Made by a program: the position numbers and the translations under genes | Notes under the pieces: model-generated | Database searches by the model: none | Told to the model about the DNA's origin: nothing | The model's input: only the letters and a program-made list of their open reading frames with translations | Assembly: GCA_963665545.2 (NCBI GenBank) | Contig: CAXXKZ010000013.1 | Location: forward strand, 557,422 to 621,421 | Direction of reading: 5' to 3' | DNA from: G963665545 sp963665545 | GTDB taxonomy: Bacteria; Pseudomonadota; Gammaproteobacteria; Xanthomonadales; SZUA-36 | DNA: 64,000 nucleotides | Part shown: piece by piece, positions 34,850 to 43,279 of the stretch | Layout: each line of letters starts with the position of its first letter | How positions within the stretch are numbered: the stretch's first letter is position 1

Positions 34850-36283
34850 ATGAAAAACCGGTTAAAAAGTGGCACCCCATGGATCTGGCTGAACGCCGGT
34901 GCGGTTGCCGTGTGCATATCGCTTTTATTGGTTTTGATTGCCGTGACTGCCGTTCGGGGCCTGGCACAATTCTGGCCAGCTCAAGTGCATGAAATGTTGT
35001 ACCAACTGCCGGATGGCGGCGCGGTCACCGTGGTTGGACAGATTCTCGCCGAGGAACGCGGCCGTATCCTTCTAAGAACCGGCAACCGGGCAACCAGCGG
35101 CAGCGAATTGATGTGGATTCTTGAGCCGCGTGTATTGCAGCACACGACTCCCCTGAGCATGGCGGTATTTGGGCGCAAGGAAGGGGGCGTGTTTTTCGGC
35201 AAAATCATCGGCGTCAAAACGTCAGGAGATTTGATCCGGACCCGGGATGTCTGGGGCGAATTGCAGGCCCGGCTACGGTGGGTGCAGGGGGTGGATCCCC
35301 AGATTGACCAGGGCGTTGACCAGGGCGTTGACCAGGGCGACCAGGGTCCCGACAGAGGCTCCGTGCTGGTATTGGTTGCAGACGGAACCGAGATTGAATT
35401 ACCCATAAACTCAATTCTTGATGCCTGGCAGCCCAACAGAATGCACTACTCACAGCGTCTCGTGCACTTCTTCGGTCAGTTCTGGTCCTTCATCATCGAC
35501 GGGCCTCATGTTGACGGCGTTGGTGGCGGGGTCTATCCCGCCATTTTCGGGACCGTTGTGATGGTTTTGTTGATGACGGTATTTTTAATGCCTGTTGGCG
35601 TCGCCGCAGGTATATACCTGCGGGAGTATGCTCACCAAGGGTGGCTGGCCCGGACGGCGCGGGTCGCCGTGCGTAGCCTTGCGGGCGTACCGTCGATCGT
35701 TTATGGCGTGTTTGGCCTTGGATTCTTCGTCTATACCCTGGGTGGAGGGTTGGATCGTTTGGTCCTGGGTTCAGGCACTTTTCCTCCCGTTTTCGGCACC
35801 GGAGGACTGCTCTGGGCATCGCTGACACTGGCACTGCTCAGCCTGCCGGTGGTGATCGTTGCAACGGAGGAGAGCCTGTCACTCATCCCCCGCGGTATCC
35901 GCGAGGGGAGTTTCGCCCTGGGCGCAACCCAATGGGAGACGCTCAGGCACATGGTTCTGCCAATTGCCGGACCCGGAATCTTGACCGGCTTGATTCTGGC
36001 TGTGGCACGGGCGGCCGGAGCTGTGGCGCCTCTGGTGCTGCTGGGCGTGGTACAGTCAGCCGCCCTACTGCCTTTCGACGGTACCGCGCCATTTTTGCAC
36101 CTGGAGCGAAAATTCATGCACCTGGGATTTCACGTTTACGATGCTGGATTTCTCAGCCTCAACATCGATGCAACGCGAGCACCCGCATTTGCCTCTGCCA
36201 TACTGCTGGTGGCAGTCATATTCTCGCTAAATTTCGCGGCCATTCGTCTGCGTGGCAGCCTTAGATTCAAATCTGGGGATTAG
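34850..36283 (+). CDS. pstA: Phosphate ABC transporter permease PstA with a large periplasmic insertion
   Basis: PstA is the second permease of the phosphate transporter. The C-terminal half has the usual helices, YLREYAHQGWLARTARVAVRSLAGVPSIVYGV and LIPRGIREGSFALGATQWETLRHMVLPIAGPGI (EAA loop). The protein is 477 residues, against about 300 in E. coli. The extra part, about residues 40-215 between the first and second helices, should lie in the periplasm. It contains a (DQGV)n stretch coded by a 12-base tandem repeat. This extended PstA form is known from other proteobacteria. pstB follows after 4 bases. Confidence 0.88.
   Translation: MKNRLKSGTPWIWLNAGAVAVCISLLLVLIAVTAVRGLAQFWPAQVHEMLYQLPDGGAVTVVGQILAEERGRILLRTGNRATSGSELMWILEPRVLQHTTPLSMAVFGRKEGGVFFGKIIGVKTSGDLIRTRDVWGELQARLRWVQGVDPQIDQGVDQGVDQGDQGPDRGSVLVLVADGTEIELPINSILDAWQPNRMHYSQRLVHFFGQFWSFIIDGPHVDGVGGGVYPAIFGTVVMVLLMTVFLMPVGVAAGIYLREYAHQGWLARTARVAVRSLAGVPSIVYGVFGLGFFVYTLGGGLDRLVLGSGTFPPVFGTGGLLWASLTLALLSLPVVIVATEESLSLIPRGIREGSFALGATQWETLRHMVLPIAGPGILTGLILAVARAAGAVAPLVLLGVVQSAALLPFDGTAPFLHLERKFMHLGFHVYDAGFLSLNIDATRAPAFASAILLVAVIFSLNFAAIRLRGSLRFKSGD
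35304..35346 (+). repeat. 12-bp tandem repeat inside pstA
   Basis: Three exact copies of TTGACCAGGGCG (35304-35339), followed by a partial copy (ACCAGGG), code for a DQGVDQGVDQG stretch in the periplasmic insertion of PstA. The unit length is a multiple of three, so copy-number changes keep the frame. This is a possible site of length variation between strains. Confidence 0.85.
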
Positions 36284-36287
36284 AGGC

Positions 36288-37130
36288 GTGAGCGAGGGCC
36301 AGCAACTCAAACTACTCGGATCTGTGTCCTCTGGATCGAGCGCCGGCGAAACGGCGCTGCAGGGCAATGTGGCAGTGAGCGTGGAGAGCCTGAGCCTCTA
36401 TTATGGTCAATCCTGCGCGCTGAAGAACATTAACCTGGAACTTGAGCGCAGGCGCGTTGCCGCCTTTGTCGGTCCAAGCGGCTGCGGCAAGTCAGCCCTG
36501 CTGCGCTGTTTTAATCGCCTCAATGACCTGATCGACGATTGCCGCATTGAGGGCGATGTCGTGATCGAAGGCGAGTCGATATACGGTTCAGGCTTTGATA
36601 TCCCGAGCCTGAGGCGCCGCGTTGGCATGGTTTTCCAGAAACCCAATCCTTTTCCCAGGTCAATCTATGAAAATGTGGCTTATGGTTTGAGGCTTCAGGG
36701 CAATTTGAAGCGAAGTGAGCTGGACGAACAAGTCGAATCGGCACTTTGCGCCACTGGCCTGTGGGATGAAGTGAAACATCGGTTGAAGGATTCAGCGCTG
36801 GCACTGTCAGGTGGGCAGCAACAACGACTGATCATTGCCCGCGCCATTGCCGTCGAGCCTCAGATTCTTCTGTTGGACGAGCCATGTTCAGCCCTGGACC
36901 CCACTGCAACACTGAAAATCGAAGAGCTGATTTACAAATTAAAAGACTGGTACACCATTGTCATGGTGACCCACAATCTGCGACAAGCTGCACGGATGTC
37001 TGACACGACGGCATTTTTTTACCAGGGTGAGTTGGTTGAAATCGGTGACACCGCGCAAATTTTCCGCGAACCTGGCAACAAACTGACCGAGGCATACATC
37101 ACGGATCGCTACGGTCATTTCAAAGCTTAG
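36288..37130 (+). CDS. pstB: Phosphate ABC transporter ATP-binding protein PstB
   Basis: PstB (280 residues from GTG 36288) powers phosphate uptake. Walker A is GPSGCGKSALLRCFNRLND, followed by the PstB-specific QKPNPFPRSIYENVAYGLRLQG. The signature is LSGGQQQRLIIARAIA and Walker B LLLDEPCSALDPTATLKIEEL. The N-terminal 35 residues are serine- and glycine-rich and unlike the family. A second GTG at 36252, inside pstA, would extend it. phoU, which usually follows pstB, is absent here. Confidence 0.92.
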   Translation: MSEGQQLKLLGSVSSGSSAGETALQGNVAVSVESLSLYYGQSCALKNINLELERRRVAAFVGPSGCGKSALLRCFNRLNDLIDDCRIEGDVVIEGESIYGSGFDIPSLRRRVGMVFQKPNPFPRSIYENVAYGLRLQGNLKRSELDEQVESALCATGLWDEVKHRLKDSALALSGGQQQRLIIARAIAVEPQILLLDEPCSALDPTATLKIEELIYKLKDWYTIVMVTHNLRQAARMSDTTAFFYQGELVEIGDTAQIFREPGNKLTEAYITDRYGHFKA

Positions 37131-37158
37131 GAGCATTTGGGCGCAAATTCCGTCAAAC

Positions 37159-37189
37159 TTGAGCCGAATTACATGGGATTAGCTAAAAT
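37159..37189 (+). promoter_or_regulatory. Candidate sigma-70 promoter of the response regulator gene
   Basis: TTGAGC (37159-37164) and TAAAAT (37184-37189) are 19 bases apart and end 32 bases upstream of the regulator ATG. The spacer is slightly long. It separates the pst genes from the two-component pair. It rests only on similarity to the consensus, and I found no CpxR box. Confidence 0.4.
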
Positions 37190-37221
37190 ACTGTCCCGGT
37201 GACCCTGATTCCTGGAAGGCT

Positions 37222-37902
37222 ATGGAAAATAAAATACTGATCGTAGATGATGATGTCGAACTCACCGTCCTGCTAAGGGAGTATTTCGAAAGCGAGGGAT
37301 TTGAAGTGGAACTCGCGCATGATGGCAAGTCAGGCCTCGAAGCGGCCCGCCAGCCCGACATAGAGTTGGTGGTGTTGGATATCATGATGCCTGAAATGAA
37401 CGGTATGGATGTACTCAAGAAATTGCGCAAGGATTTCACTGTTCCGGTCATTATGCTGACCGCCAAAGGTGACGACCTGAATCGAATACTCGGCCTGGAA
37501 CTGGGCGCCGACGATTATATGGCCAAACCCTGCAATCCGCGTGAGTTGCTCGCCCGGGTTCGCGCCGTAACGCGACGCGCTCACATGCGCGCCACGCATG
37601 ATACCTTGGGCGCCGATGACATCGAGCTCAATCAGGGTAGTCGCCAAGTGCTTCGCGGTGGCGAGCGGGTGGAATTGACCAGCACCGAGTTCAGTATTCT
37701 TCAGACCCTGCTGCAAAACCAGGGTGACGTGGTCAGCAAGCGGGATCTGTATTTGAGCGCCCTGGGAAGGGAGCCGGTGCAACATGACCGCAGCGTCGAC
37801 ATGCACGTGAGCAATTTGCGGCGCAAACTTGGCATGAATCCCGACGGTGAAAACCGGATCGAAACCATCAGGGGTATTGGTTACCAGTATCGGGTTGGCT
37901 AG
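37222..37902 (+). CDS. cpxR: OmpR-family response regulator, CpxR-like
   Basis: This 226-residue regulator has a receiver domain with Asp53 in VVLDIMMPEMNGMDVLKKLR and the conserved lysine in DYMAKPCNPRELLAR. A winged-helix DNA-binding domain ends with DRSVDMHVSNLRRKL and RIETIRGIGYQYRV. The receiver and the adjacent kinase most resemble CpxR/CpxA of envelope-stress signalling. PhoB might have been expected next to pst genes, but the sequence (TVPVIMLTAKGDDLNRILGLELGADDYMAKP) favours the CpxR type. GGAAGG lies 3 bases upstream of the ATG. Confidence 0.75.
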   Translation: MENKILIVDDDVELTVLLREYFESEGFEVELAHDGKSGLEAARQPDIELVVLDIMMPEMNGMDVLKKLRKDFTVPVIMLTAKGDDLNRILGLELGADDYMAKPCNPRELLARVRAVTRRAHMRATHDTLGADDIELNQGSRQVLRGGERVELTSTEFSILQTLLQNQGDVVSKRDLYLSALGREPVQHDRSVDMHVSNLRRKLGMNPDGENRIETIRGIGYQYRVG

Positions 37903-37933
37903 TGTACGGCATTGCAATTAATGGTCCCGGAAC

Positions 37934-39286
37934 ATGACCCGATTGTTTTGGAAGATTTTTCTGACCCTGTGGCTGAGCATCGTTGGATTTTCAACTGTGG
38001 TTGGCCTGGTCAATGATCGTCTGGCCAGAGAGCAGTGGGCGGAAGAGCCGGCCAACACCTTTGCCAGAGGTGTCTACCGGATCAATCTCAGACTAAAAAA
38101 AGCCCTGGAGAGGGATGGCCGACGAGGTCTGCGAGACGAATTGCTGAATGTCCCACGCATGACCCGCAGCTTCATTTACGTGGTCGACGAAGGGCGTTCT
38201 GAAATCCTGGGCCGCGATGACGCATTGCTGGATCTCAATGAACGCGGCACATCCATGGATCAGCGCACGATCTATGATGAGGGGGGAGAGGCCTACATAC
38301 TTTATACGATCAATCGCGATCCTCCATCGACCATTCTGGCCCCAGGCACAGCAGGTACCGCGCTAAGGGCCGGTGCTGCGGCCTTGATCAGCGCTTTGGT
38401 CAGCTTTTTTCTGGCGCGTTCCCTGACCGCGCCGTTGGAGAGGTTACGCGATGCCAGTCGGCAAATTGCCGCGGGTAACCTGGATACCAGAGTGGGCCAA
38501 TCCATTGGCCCGCGGCTGGATGAGATCGGCCAGCTCGCACTGGACTTCGATGTCATGACACAGAGGCTGCAACAGATGCAGAAAGCCAACCGCCGCCTGC
38601 TGCAAGACGTGAGCCATGAGTTGAGGTCACCTCTGGCACGGTTAAATGTGGCACTGGCGATTGCGCGTAAGAAAGATGTGAGAGAAATAGTCAGCGAGTT
38701 GGACCGCATAGAACTCGAAAGCGAGCGGCTCGAAGATCTGGTCAGCGATGTGCTCGGCCTGTTGCGGGAGTCGTCGGAAACCTCACCCAGGGTTGTGACG
38801 CAGGTTGATTTGTCGGCCTTGATGAATGAGTTGGTTGACGTGGTCAATTATGAGGTTCCCGAGGGTAAGTCCGGTGTTCGTCTGGAGTCTTGTGAGGACA
38901 TCATGTACACCGGTGATCGTGAGCTTATTTGGCGAGCGTTAGAAAATCTGCTTCGAAACGCATTACGCCATACTGACCCTGACCGCGGTGTGTTATTGAA
39001 TTTGGCGAACCATGACAGCGCCTCACCGGTCGTCATTAGCGTGCGGGATTTCGGGCCGGGGGTGCCGCCAGATCAATTAGAGAAGATCTTCCAGCCGTTT
39101 TACCGTGTCCAGGAGTCCCGCGACCGGACTACAGGCGGATATGGCCTGGGCTTGTCGATTGTGGCCGCCGCAGTGCGTCGGCATGACGGACGTATCGAAG
39201 CGGCCAACGACCCTGAGGGTGGTCTGATTTTAACGGTCTCACTGCCGGCGAGTGGGGTAGTTTCGACGAAATCAGGCACGGTCTGA
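37934..39286 (+). CDS. cpxA: Sensor histidine kinase, CpxA-like
   Basis: This 450-residue sensor kinase has a first membrane helix at about 5-27, a periplasmic domain of about 110 residues, a second helix at about 140-162 and a HAMP linker (RSLTAPLERLRDASRQIAAGN). The phosphoacceptor His228 is in QDVSHELRSPLARLNVALA. The ATPase part has ENLLRNALRHTDP, DFGPGVPPDQL and TGGYGLGLSIVAAAVRRH. It pairs with the regulator 31 bases upstream. In E. coli CpxA monitors envelope stress. Here the sensor domain is short, and the signal is not known. Its last 15 bases overlap epmA on the opposite strand. Confidence 0.75.
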   Translation: MTRLFWKIFLTLWLSIVGFSTVVGLVNDRLAREQWAEEPANTFARGVYRINLRLKKALERDGRRGLRDELLNVPRMTRSFIYVVDEGRSEILGRDDALLDLNERGTSMDQRTIYDEGGEAYILYTINRDPPSTILAPGTAGTALRAGAAALISALVSFFLARSLTAPLERLRDASRQIAAGNLDTRVGQSIGPRLDEIGQLALDFDVMTQRLQQMQKANRRLLQDVSHELRSPLARLNVALAIARKKDVREIVSELDRIELESERLEDLVSDVLGLLRESSETSPRVVTQVDLSALMNELVDVVNYEVPEGKSGVRLESCEDIMYTGDRELIWRALENLLRNALRHTDPDRGVLLNLANHDSASPVVISVRDFGPGVPPDQLEKIFQPFYRVQESRDRTTGGYGLGLSIVAAAVRRHDGRIEAANDPEGGLILTVSLPASGVVSTKSGTV

Positions 39287-40237
39287 GGCAAATGAGAGAA
39301 CCATTTGAATATGATCAACGCCCAAAAGCAGCATCAACATTCGATCCACTCCAACAGCAACTCCCGTGCATTCTGGAAGGCCACTTTCCAAGGCAGCGAT
39401 CAGCCGCCGGTCGATGGGTGCAGAGTCCTCGCCCCTGAGTGAGCGCAGTGAACTCTCCCGTTCGAAACGACGTTCCTGCTCTACTGCATCGTCCAGTTCC
39501 TGGTAGCCATTGGCCAACTCCACGGGCCCGGCAAAAATCTCGAATCGCTGTGCGACTGGATCCGGACCACAAGTGATCCTGGCCAGCGCTGCCTGCTCAG
39601 GCGGGAACTCATGCACGATGGTAAAAATTTCGCCTTCAAATTGCGGCTGAATGACTTCGGCCATCAGCAAGTCTAACCATTGCTGATGATTCAACGCCTC
39701 TGAGTGGATGCCGCGATCGGCAGCGCACAGGGCCAATTCTGATTCATCGCAGTGGAGTGGATCGACACCTATGACTTCGAGAAACAATTCCCGGTAGGTT
39801 CTGAACTGCCTCGGCCAGCCGCGAAAATGGCCGTGGCCGCAATGCTCAAGTAACTCAATGACCTCGGCGGCAAGGGACAGATACTGCCAGCCAACCCGAT
39901 ACCATTCCAGCAGCGTGAATTCCGGGTTGTGCATCGGCCCGGACTCACTGGCACGGTAGACTCTGCCCAATTCATAAATGTCGCCCACCCCGGCTGCCAG
40001 CAGGCGCTTCAGTGCGTATTCCGGAGACGTTCTCAAATAGGGCGTTGGGCAGCCATCCACCGCCATCACATTGATGTTGGGATCCGAGTTGCCGGCTGCG
40101 GACAGGGTTGGCGTCTCGACCTCCAGAATGTCGCGATCGGAAAAGAATTGCCGGATGTCGCCAAGCATTCGGGCGCGGGCTTCGAGAGCGAAGCGCGAGG
40201 CGGTCGGCCGCCATTGGCCAGACGTGGAAGAGGCCAT
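39272..40237 (-). CDS. epmA: Elongation factor P-lysine ligase EpmA
   Basis: EpmA (321 residues; also PoxA/GenX/YjeA) is a truncated class II lysyl-tRNA synthetase-like enzyme that attaches beta-lysine to elongation factor P. Class II motifs are visible: LEVETPTLSAAGNSDPNI, LRTSPEYALKRLLAAG, YRASESGPMHNPEFTLLEWYR and GVAVGVDRMLMLLLG. There is no anticodon-binding domain, which is correct for EpmA. efp and epmB are not in the window. The ATG overlaps the ppx stop by one base, and the 3' end overlaps cpxA. Confidence 0.94.
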   Translation of the reverse strand: MASSTSGQWRPTASRFALEARARMLGDIRQFFSDRDILEVETPTLSAAGNSDPNINVMAVDGCPTPYLRTSPEYALKRLLAAGVGDIYELGRVYRASESGPMHNPEFTLLEWYRVGWQYLSLAAEVIELLEHCGHGHFRGWPRQFRTYRELFLEVIGVDPLHCDESELALCAADRGIHSEALNHQQWLDLLMAEVIQPQFEGEIFTIVHEFPPEQAALARITCGPDPVAQRFEIFAGPVELANGYQELDDAVEQERRFERESSLRSLRGEDSAPIDRRLIAALESGLPECTGVAVGVDRMLMLLLGVDHIQMVLSFASDRA

Positions 40238-41751
40238 CAGCCTTCACCCTCTGCTGACTCCAGGCCATTAACGCAAAAGCGCAAGCCGACAGAATCGAGC
40301 TGGCTGCGCTCATACCCCAGGTCGGTCATGGTCAGCGGGTGATGTCTAATCCAGTTGGGCGGAAATGTGACGGAAATGTTTTGGCCCATTCCCTCCAGGC
40401 GGAATGTCGGCACTGCTTTGTCATCACGGGTGCGGCAAAGAATGCAGGCAAATCTCAAGCAAAACAGGGTGATTCGCAAGGGCTCATGCAAGCGTGCCGG
40501 CAAATGCCGGCCCAAATCGTCAGGAATGGCACGCCGGTGGTGGTATACCAGAGCAGCCAGGAACATTTGCTCCTGGCGTGTGAAACCGGCCATGTCTGAG
40601 TTTTCTACGAGGTAACCCGAATGGCGCTGGAACTGGCTGTGTGAGAGGCTCAGCCCCGTCTCGTGCAAATCGGCAGCCCAGCCGAGCAGCTTGCGGTGTG
40701 CATCTTCCAGAAACAGCCCATTGGCGATTTGACCACAAGCGTCCAGGGCACATTGTTTGACGCGAGCGACCTGGTGCTCATCGACTGCAGATCTTGACTT
40801 GAAGGCCTGGACGGTTTTGTCGCGGGGGTCCCGATGTTCAATGCGCCCCAACAGGTCATGCAGGACACCCTCACGCAAGGCGAAATCCGAAACCTTCAAC
40901 TGCTTGATGCCAAGTGACTTGAAGCAGGCAACCGCAACCACCAGCCCCCCAATCAGCACGGGTTTGCGTCGCTCCGAGAGACCGGATAGATCCAACTCCG
41001 TGGTCGAACCGGACGCGATGAAAACATCTTTGAGCTGCATTAATGCAGCGTATTCCACATCACGCTTAATCCAGCCACGAAGTTGGCAAATGGTTGCAAT
41101 GGCGCGCAACGTACCCGATGTGCCGATGGCCGCTTCCCACCCCGATTGCCGATAGCGCAATTCGATTTCCTGCATATCCCGTCTTACCGATCGCAGGCCC
41201 TTCCTGAAGCGCTTGCGGCTGACTTTACCCGAGGAGAAATACTGTTTGGTCACGGATACACAGCCATATTGCAGACTTTCCAATTCGATGGCATGCGGGC
41301 CCTCACCGATCACCAGTTCCGTACTGCCCCCGCCGATGTCGATCACCAATCGCCGCTCCTTGTGGCCCGACACGTCCTGCGAAACACCCAGATAGATCAG
41401 TCGCGCCTCTTCGCGGCCACCAATCACGTCGATTCCGCATTCAAGAGCGGTTTCGGCGTTCATCAGGAAAGCGTTGCCGTCGTTCAACCGACGGAAAGTC
41501 TGGGTGCCCACCGCCCTGATGTTTTCGGCCGGAATGCCTCGCAGGCGTTGACCAAAGCGGGCCAGACAGGAATAAGCTCGATTTTGCGTTTCCTGGTCGA
41601 GTTGACCTTCTGCGCTCAGACCCCCACCCAGGCGCACCATTTCCCGAATGCGATCCAATACACGTAATTCGCCATGCTCGCGTCGAGCCACCAGTAAATG
41701 GAAGCTGTTGCTGCCCAGATCAACGGCGGCGTATATCGAGTCTTGGGGCAT
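40237..41751 (-). CDS. ppx: Exopolyphosphatase (Ppx/GppA family)
   Basis: This 504-residue protein has an ASKHA (actin-like) phosphatase domain: YAAVDLGSNSFHLLVARR at the start and VIDIGGGSTELVIGEG at about 135-150. A C-terminal HD-like helical region contains WAADLHETGLSLSHSQFQRHSGYL, as in Ppx. Ppx degrades polyphosphate chains; its relative GppA acts on pppGpp. The length and C-terminal domain favour Ppx. I start at ATG 41751; the open frame extends 12 codons upstream, to 41787. ppk is not in the window. Confidence 0.9.
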   Translation of the reverse strand: MPQDSIYAAVDLGSNSFHLLVARREHGELRVLDRIREMVRLGGGLSAEGQLDQETQNRAYSCLARFGQRLRGIPAENIRAVGTQTFRRLNDGNAFLMNAETALECGIDVIGGREEARLIYLGVSQDVSGHKERRLVIDIGGGSTELVIGEGPHAIELESLQYGCVSVTKQYFSSGKVSRKRFRKGLRSVRRDMQEIELRYRQSGWEAAIGTSGTLRAIATICQLRGWIKRDVEYAALMQLKDVFIASGSTTELDLSGLSERRKPVLIGGLVVAVACFKSLGIKQLKVSDFALREGVLHDLLGRIEHRDPRDKTVQAFKSRSAVDEHQVARVKQCALDACGQIANGLFLEDAHRKLLGWAADLHETGLSLSHSQFQRHSGYLVENSDMAGFTRQEQMFLAALVYHHRRAIPDDLGRHLPARLHEPLRITLFCLRFACILCRTRDDKAVPTFRLEGMGQNISVTFPPNWIRHHPLTMTDLGYERSQLDSVGLRFCVNGLESAEGEG

Positions 41752-41798
41752 GGCAGAACTATACCGCAGGCCGCGAGGCTGTCGCATGGGTGGGTTGA

Positions 41799-43115
41799 TT
41801 ACTTGTACTTAAAATTCAGGTCCAGTTGCAGCCTGTTGAAATCCAGGGCCTGGTCTGACGGGGTCCCCAGTTTGTTGGAAAAATAGGTCGCTTTCCCATT
41901 CCAATACCTGGAAAAAGCATAAGTTCCCTTGAAAATACTTCCTCGGGCGTTGGTGCCACCGCCGCCAAAATCAGAATCGGTCAACAGGCCCAGGGCGGCA
42001 TCGGCTTCCAGTTTCTGGTAAATCCATGCAAATTCCCAATCGCCCTTGTCTTTTGCGGAACCCAGTTTCAAACCAATGGCATAGCCCATGTCGTTTTCAT
42101 CCACCGACTGGTTTTGGATGAAGTCGACAAAGACTGCGGTGGGAAAGTCTCCGAAGTTGACGCTCAATTCTGCGTAGGCCTCAATGACGTGGTAGTCAAA
42201 CAGATAGGTCAATGTCTCCGGGTCGAAACTGTTGCCGAAGAAGTCATCGTTGTCACCGAAGAACGATTGGCTGCCGGCGGTATCGAAGCGGTAATAACCG
42301 AAGCCACCCTTGAAGCCAAACCGCTCACCGAATTGACGCCTGAAACCGCCTTGGATGCCGAAAGAGAATTCCCGGTTGAGCGTCTTTGAGTCACTTTCAA
42401 CCCAGGTGCCGATTGCGGTCGCGAAAAATGTGCCGTTGTCCCACCTGCCGGTCAGGCCTTCCGGGCGCCAGTCGTCATCCCACAGCAGGCCATTTTTGCC
42501 GGGACGGTAAAGTTGGTTCTTGAATTTACCCGCAAGGACGTGGGTCGCCTTGATGCCTGACCAGTCGAAATAGGCCAGGTCGAGACGAAGATCTTTGGTG
42601 GATCCGCCGCCACCCAGCGTCTGGTTGCTCGATACCGGGTCCGAACCGCCGGAGGCCAGGCCAAGGCCAACCTGAAGGTTATCTGAGAGTTCAGCTTCAA
42701 GATGCGCCCGCGCTCGAATCCTCTGGCGATTACGGTCCTGACTACCCTCTACACCGATGTTTTCGTAGCGGTAGCGGAAATCGCCTTTCCAGCGGATCCG
42801 TTCGGCCCAGGAAACAGCGGCCATGCGTTCTTCAACCCGCTCAGCGACAGCGGCATCGATCGTTTCCTGCATCCGCGGGCTGACGTCAGCGGGTGTTTGC
42901 TCAACGGACGCCGATTGAGCTTCTGTTGGCGTGTGATGGCCAACCTTACCGTTGGATTGTTCCAGCCGGTCCAGTCGTGCAGATAAAATTCGAACTTGCT
43001 CGCGCAGCACTTCAATCTCGCTCTGGCTGACAGCGGCCCAGAGGGGTGTGCTGCCGAGTAACACCGCCGCCAGTAGTAAGGGATTCTGGCGGATTGGAGC
43101 AATCAGCTTGATCAT
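41799..43115 (-). CDS. Outer-membrane porin
   Basis: This 438-residue putative porin starts at ATG 43115, with GGAG about 9 bases upstream. The signal peptide is MIKLIAPIRQNPLLLAAVLL and ends GSTPLWA. A short coiled coil follows (SQSEIEVLREQVRILSARLD), then a beta-barrel with alternating strands such as FRYRYENIGVEG and WEFAWIYQKLEADA. The end LQLDLNFKYK is slightly atypical, lacking the usual C-terminal aromatic. The coiled-coil start is shared with porins that trimerise or bind peptidoglycan. It probably allows small solutes to cross the outer membrane; its specificity is unknown. Confidence 0.8.
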   Translation of the reverse strand: MIKLIAPIRQNPLLLAAVLLGSTPLWAAVSQSEIEVLREQVRILSARLDRLEQSNGKVGHHTPTEAQSASVEQTPADVSPRMQETIDAAVAERVEERMAAVSWAERIRWKGDFRYRYENIGVEGSQDRNRQRIRARAHLEAELSDNLQVGLGLASGGSDPVSSNQTLGGGGSTKDLRLDLAYFDWSGIKATHVLAGKFKNQLYRPGKNGLLWDDDWRPEGLTGRWDNGTFFATAIGTWVESDSKTLNREFSFGIQGGFRRQFGERFGFKGGFGYYRFDTAGSQSFFGDNDDFFGNSFDPETLTYLFDYHVIEAYAELSVNFGDFPTAVFVDFIQNQSVDENDMGYAIGLKLGSAKDKGDWEFAWIYQKLEADAALGLLTDSDFGGGGTNARGSIFKGTYAFSRYWNGKATYFSNKLGTPSDQALDFNRLQLDLNFKYK

Positions 43116-43178
43116 GGGGTGTTCTCCGTAAAGTGCTGGGGCTTGTCTGTGAAATGATGGGGTCCTGATGATGGGTCG

Positions 43179-43193
43179 CGACACGCCGTGTCG
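43179..43193. promoter_or_regulatory. 15-bp palindrome upstream of the porin gene
   Basis: CGACACG, a single C, and CGTGTCG form a perfect 7-1-7 palindrome 64 bases upstream of the porin ATG. It is suitable for a dimeric DNA-binding regulator. The gap between bepA and the porin gene (43116-43279) also has an inverted repeat CTAAGG/CCTTAG at 43235-43260. No clear promoter was found. Confidence 0.3.
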
Positions 43194-43279
43194 AACTGCA
43201 TCAGGTTCTGGTGCTTGGTGGCAGGAGGATGATGCTAAGGCGACATTCAGCGAACCTTAGACCCGCTTGCCTGGGATTC

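Noticed and set aside
35304..35346. CRISPR-like repeat array
   Set aside because: The repeats are contiguous 12-mers without spacers inside a coding gene; no cas genes are in the window.
37222..39286. PhoB/PhoR phosphate regulators next to pst
   Set aside because: The receiver, the short periplasmic sensor and the kinase core look more like CpxR/CpxA.
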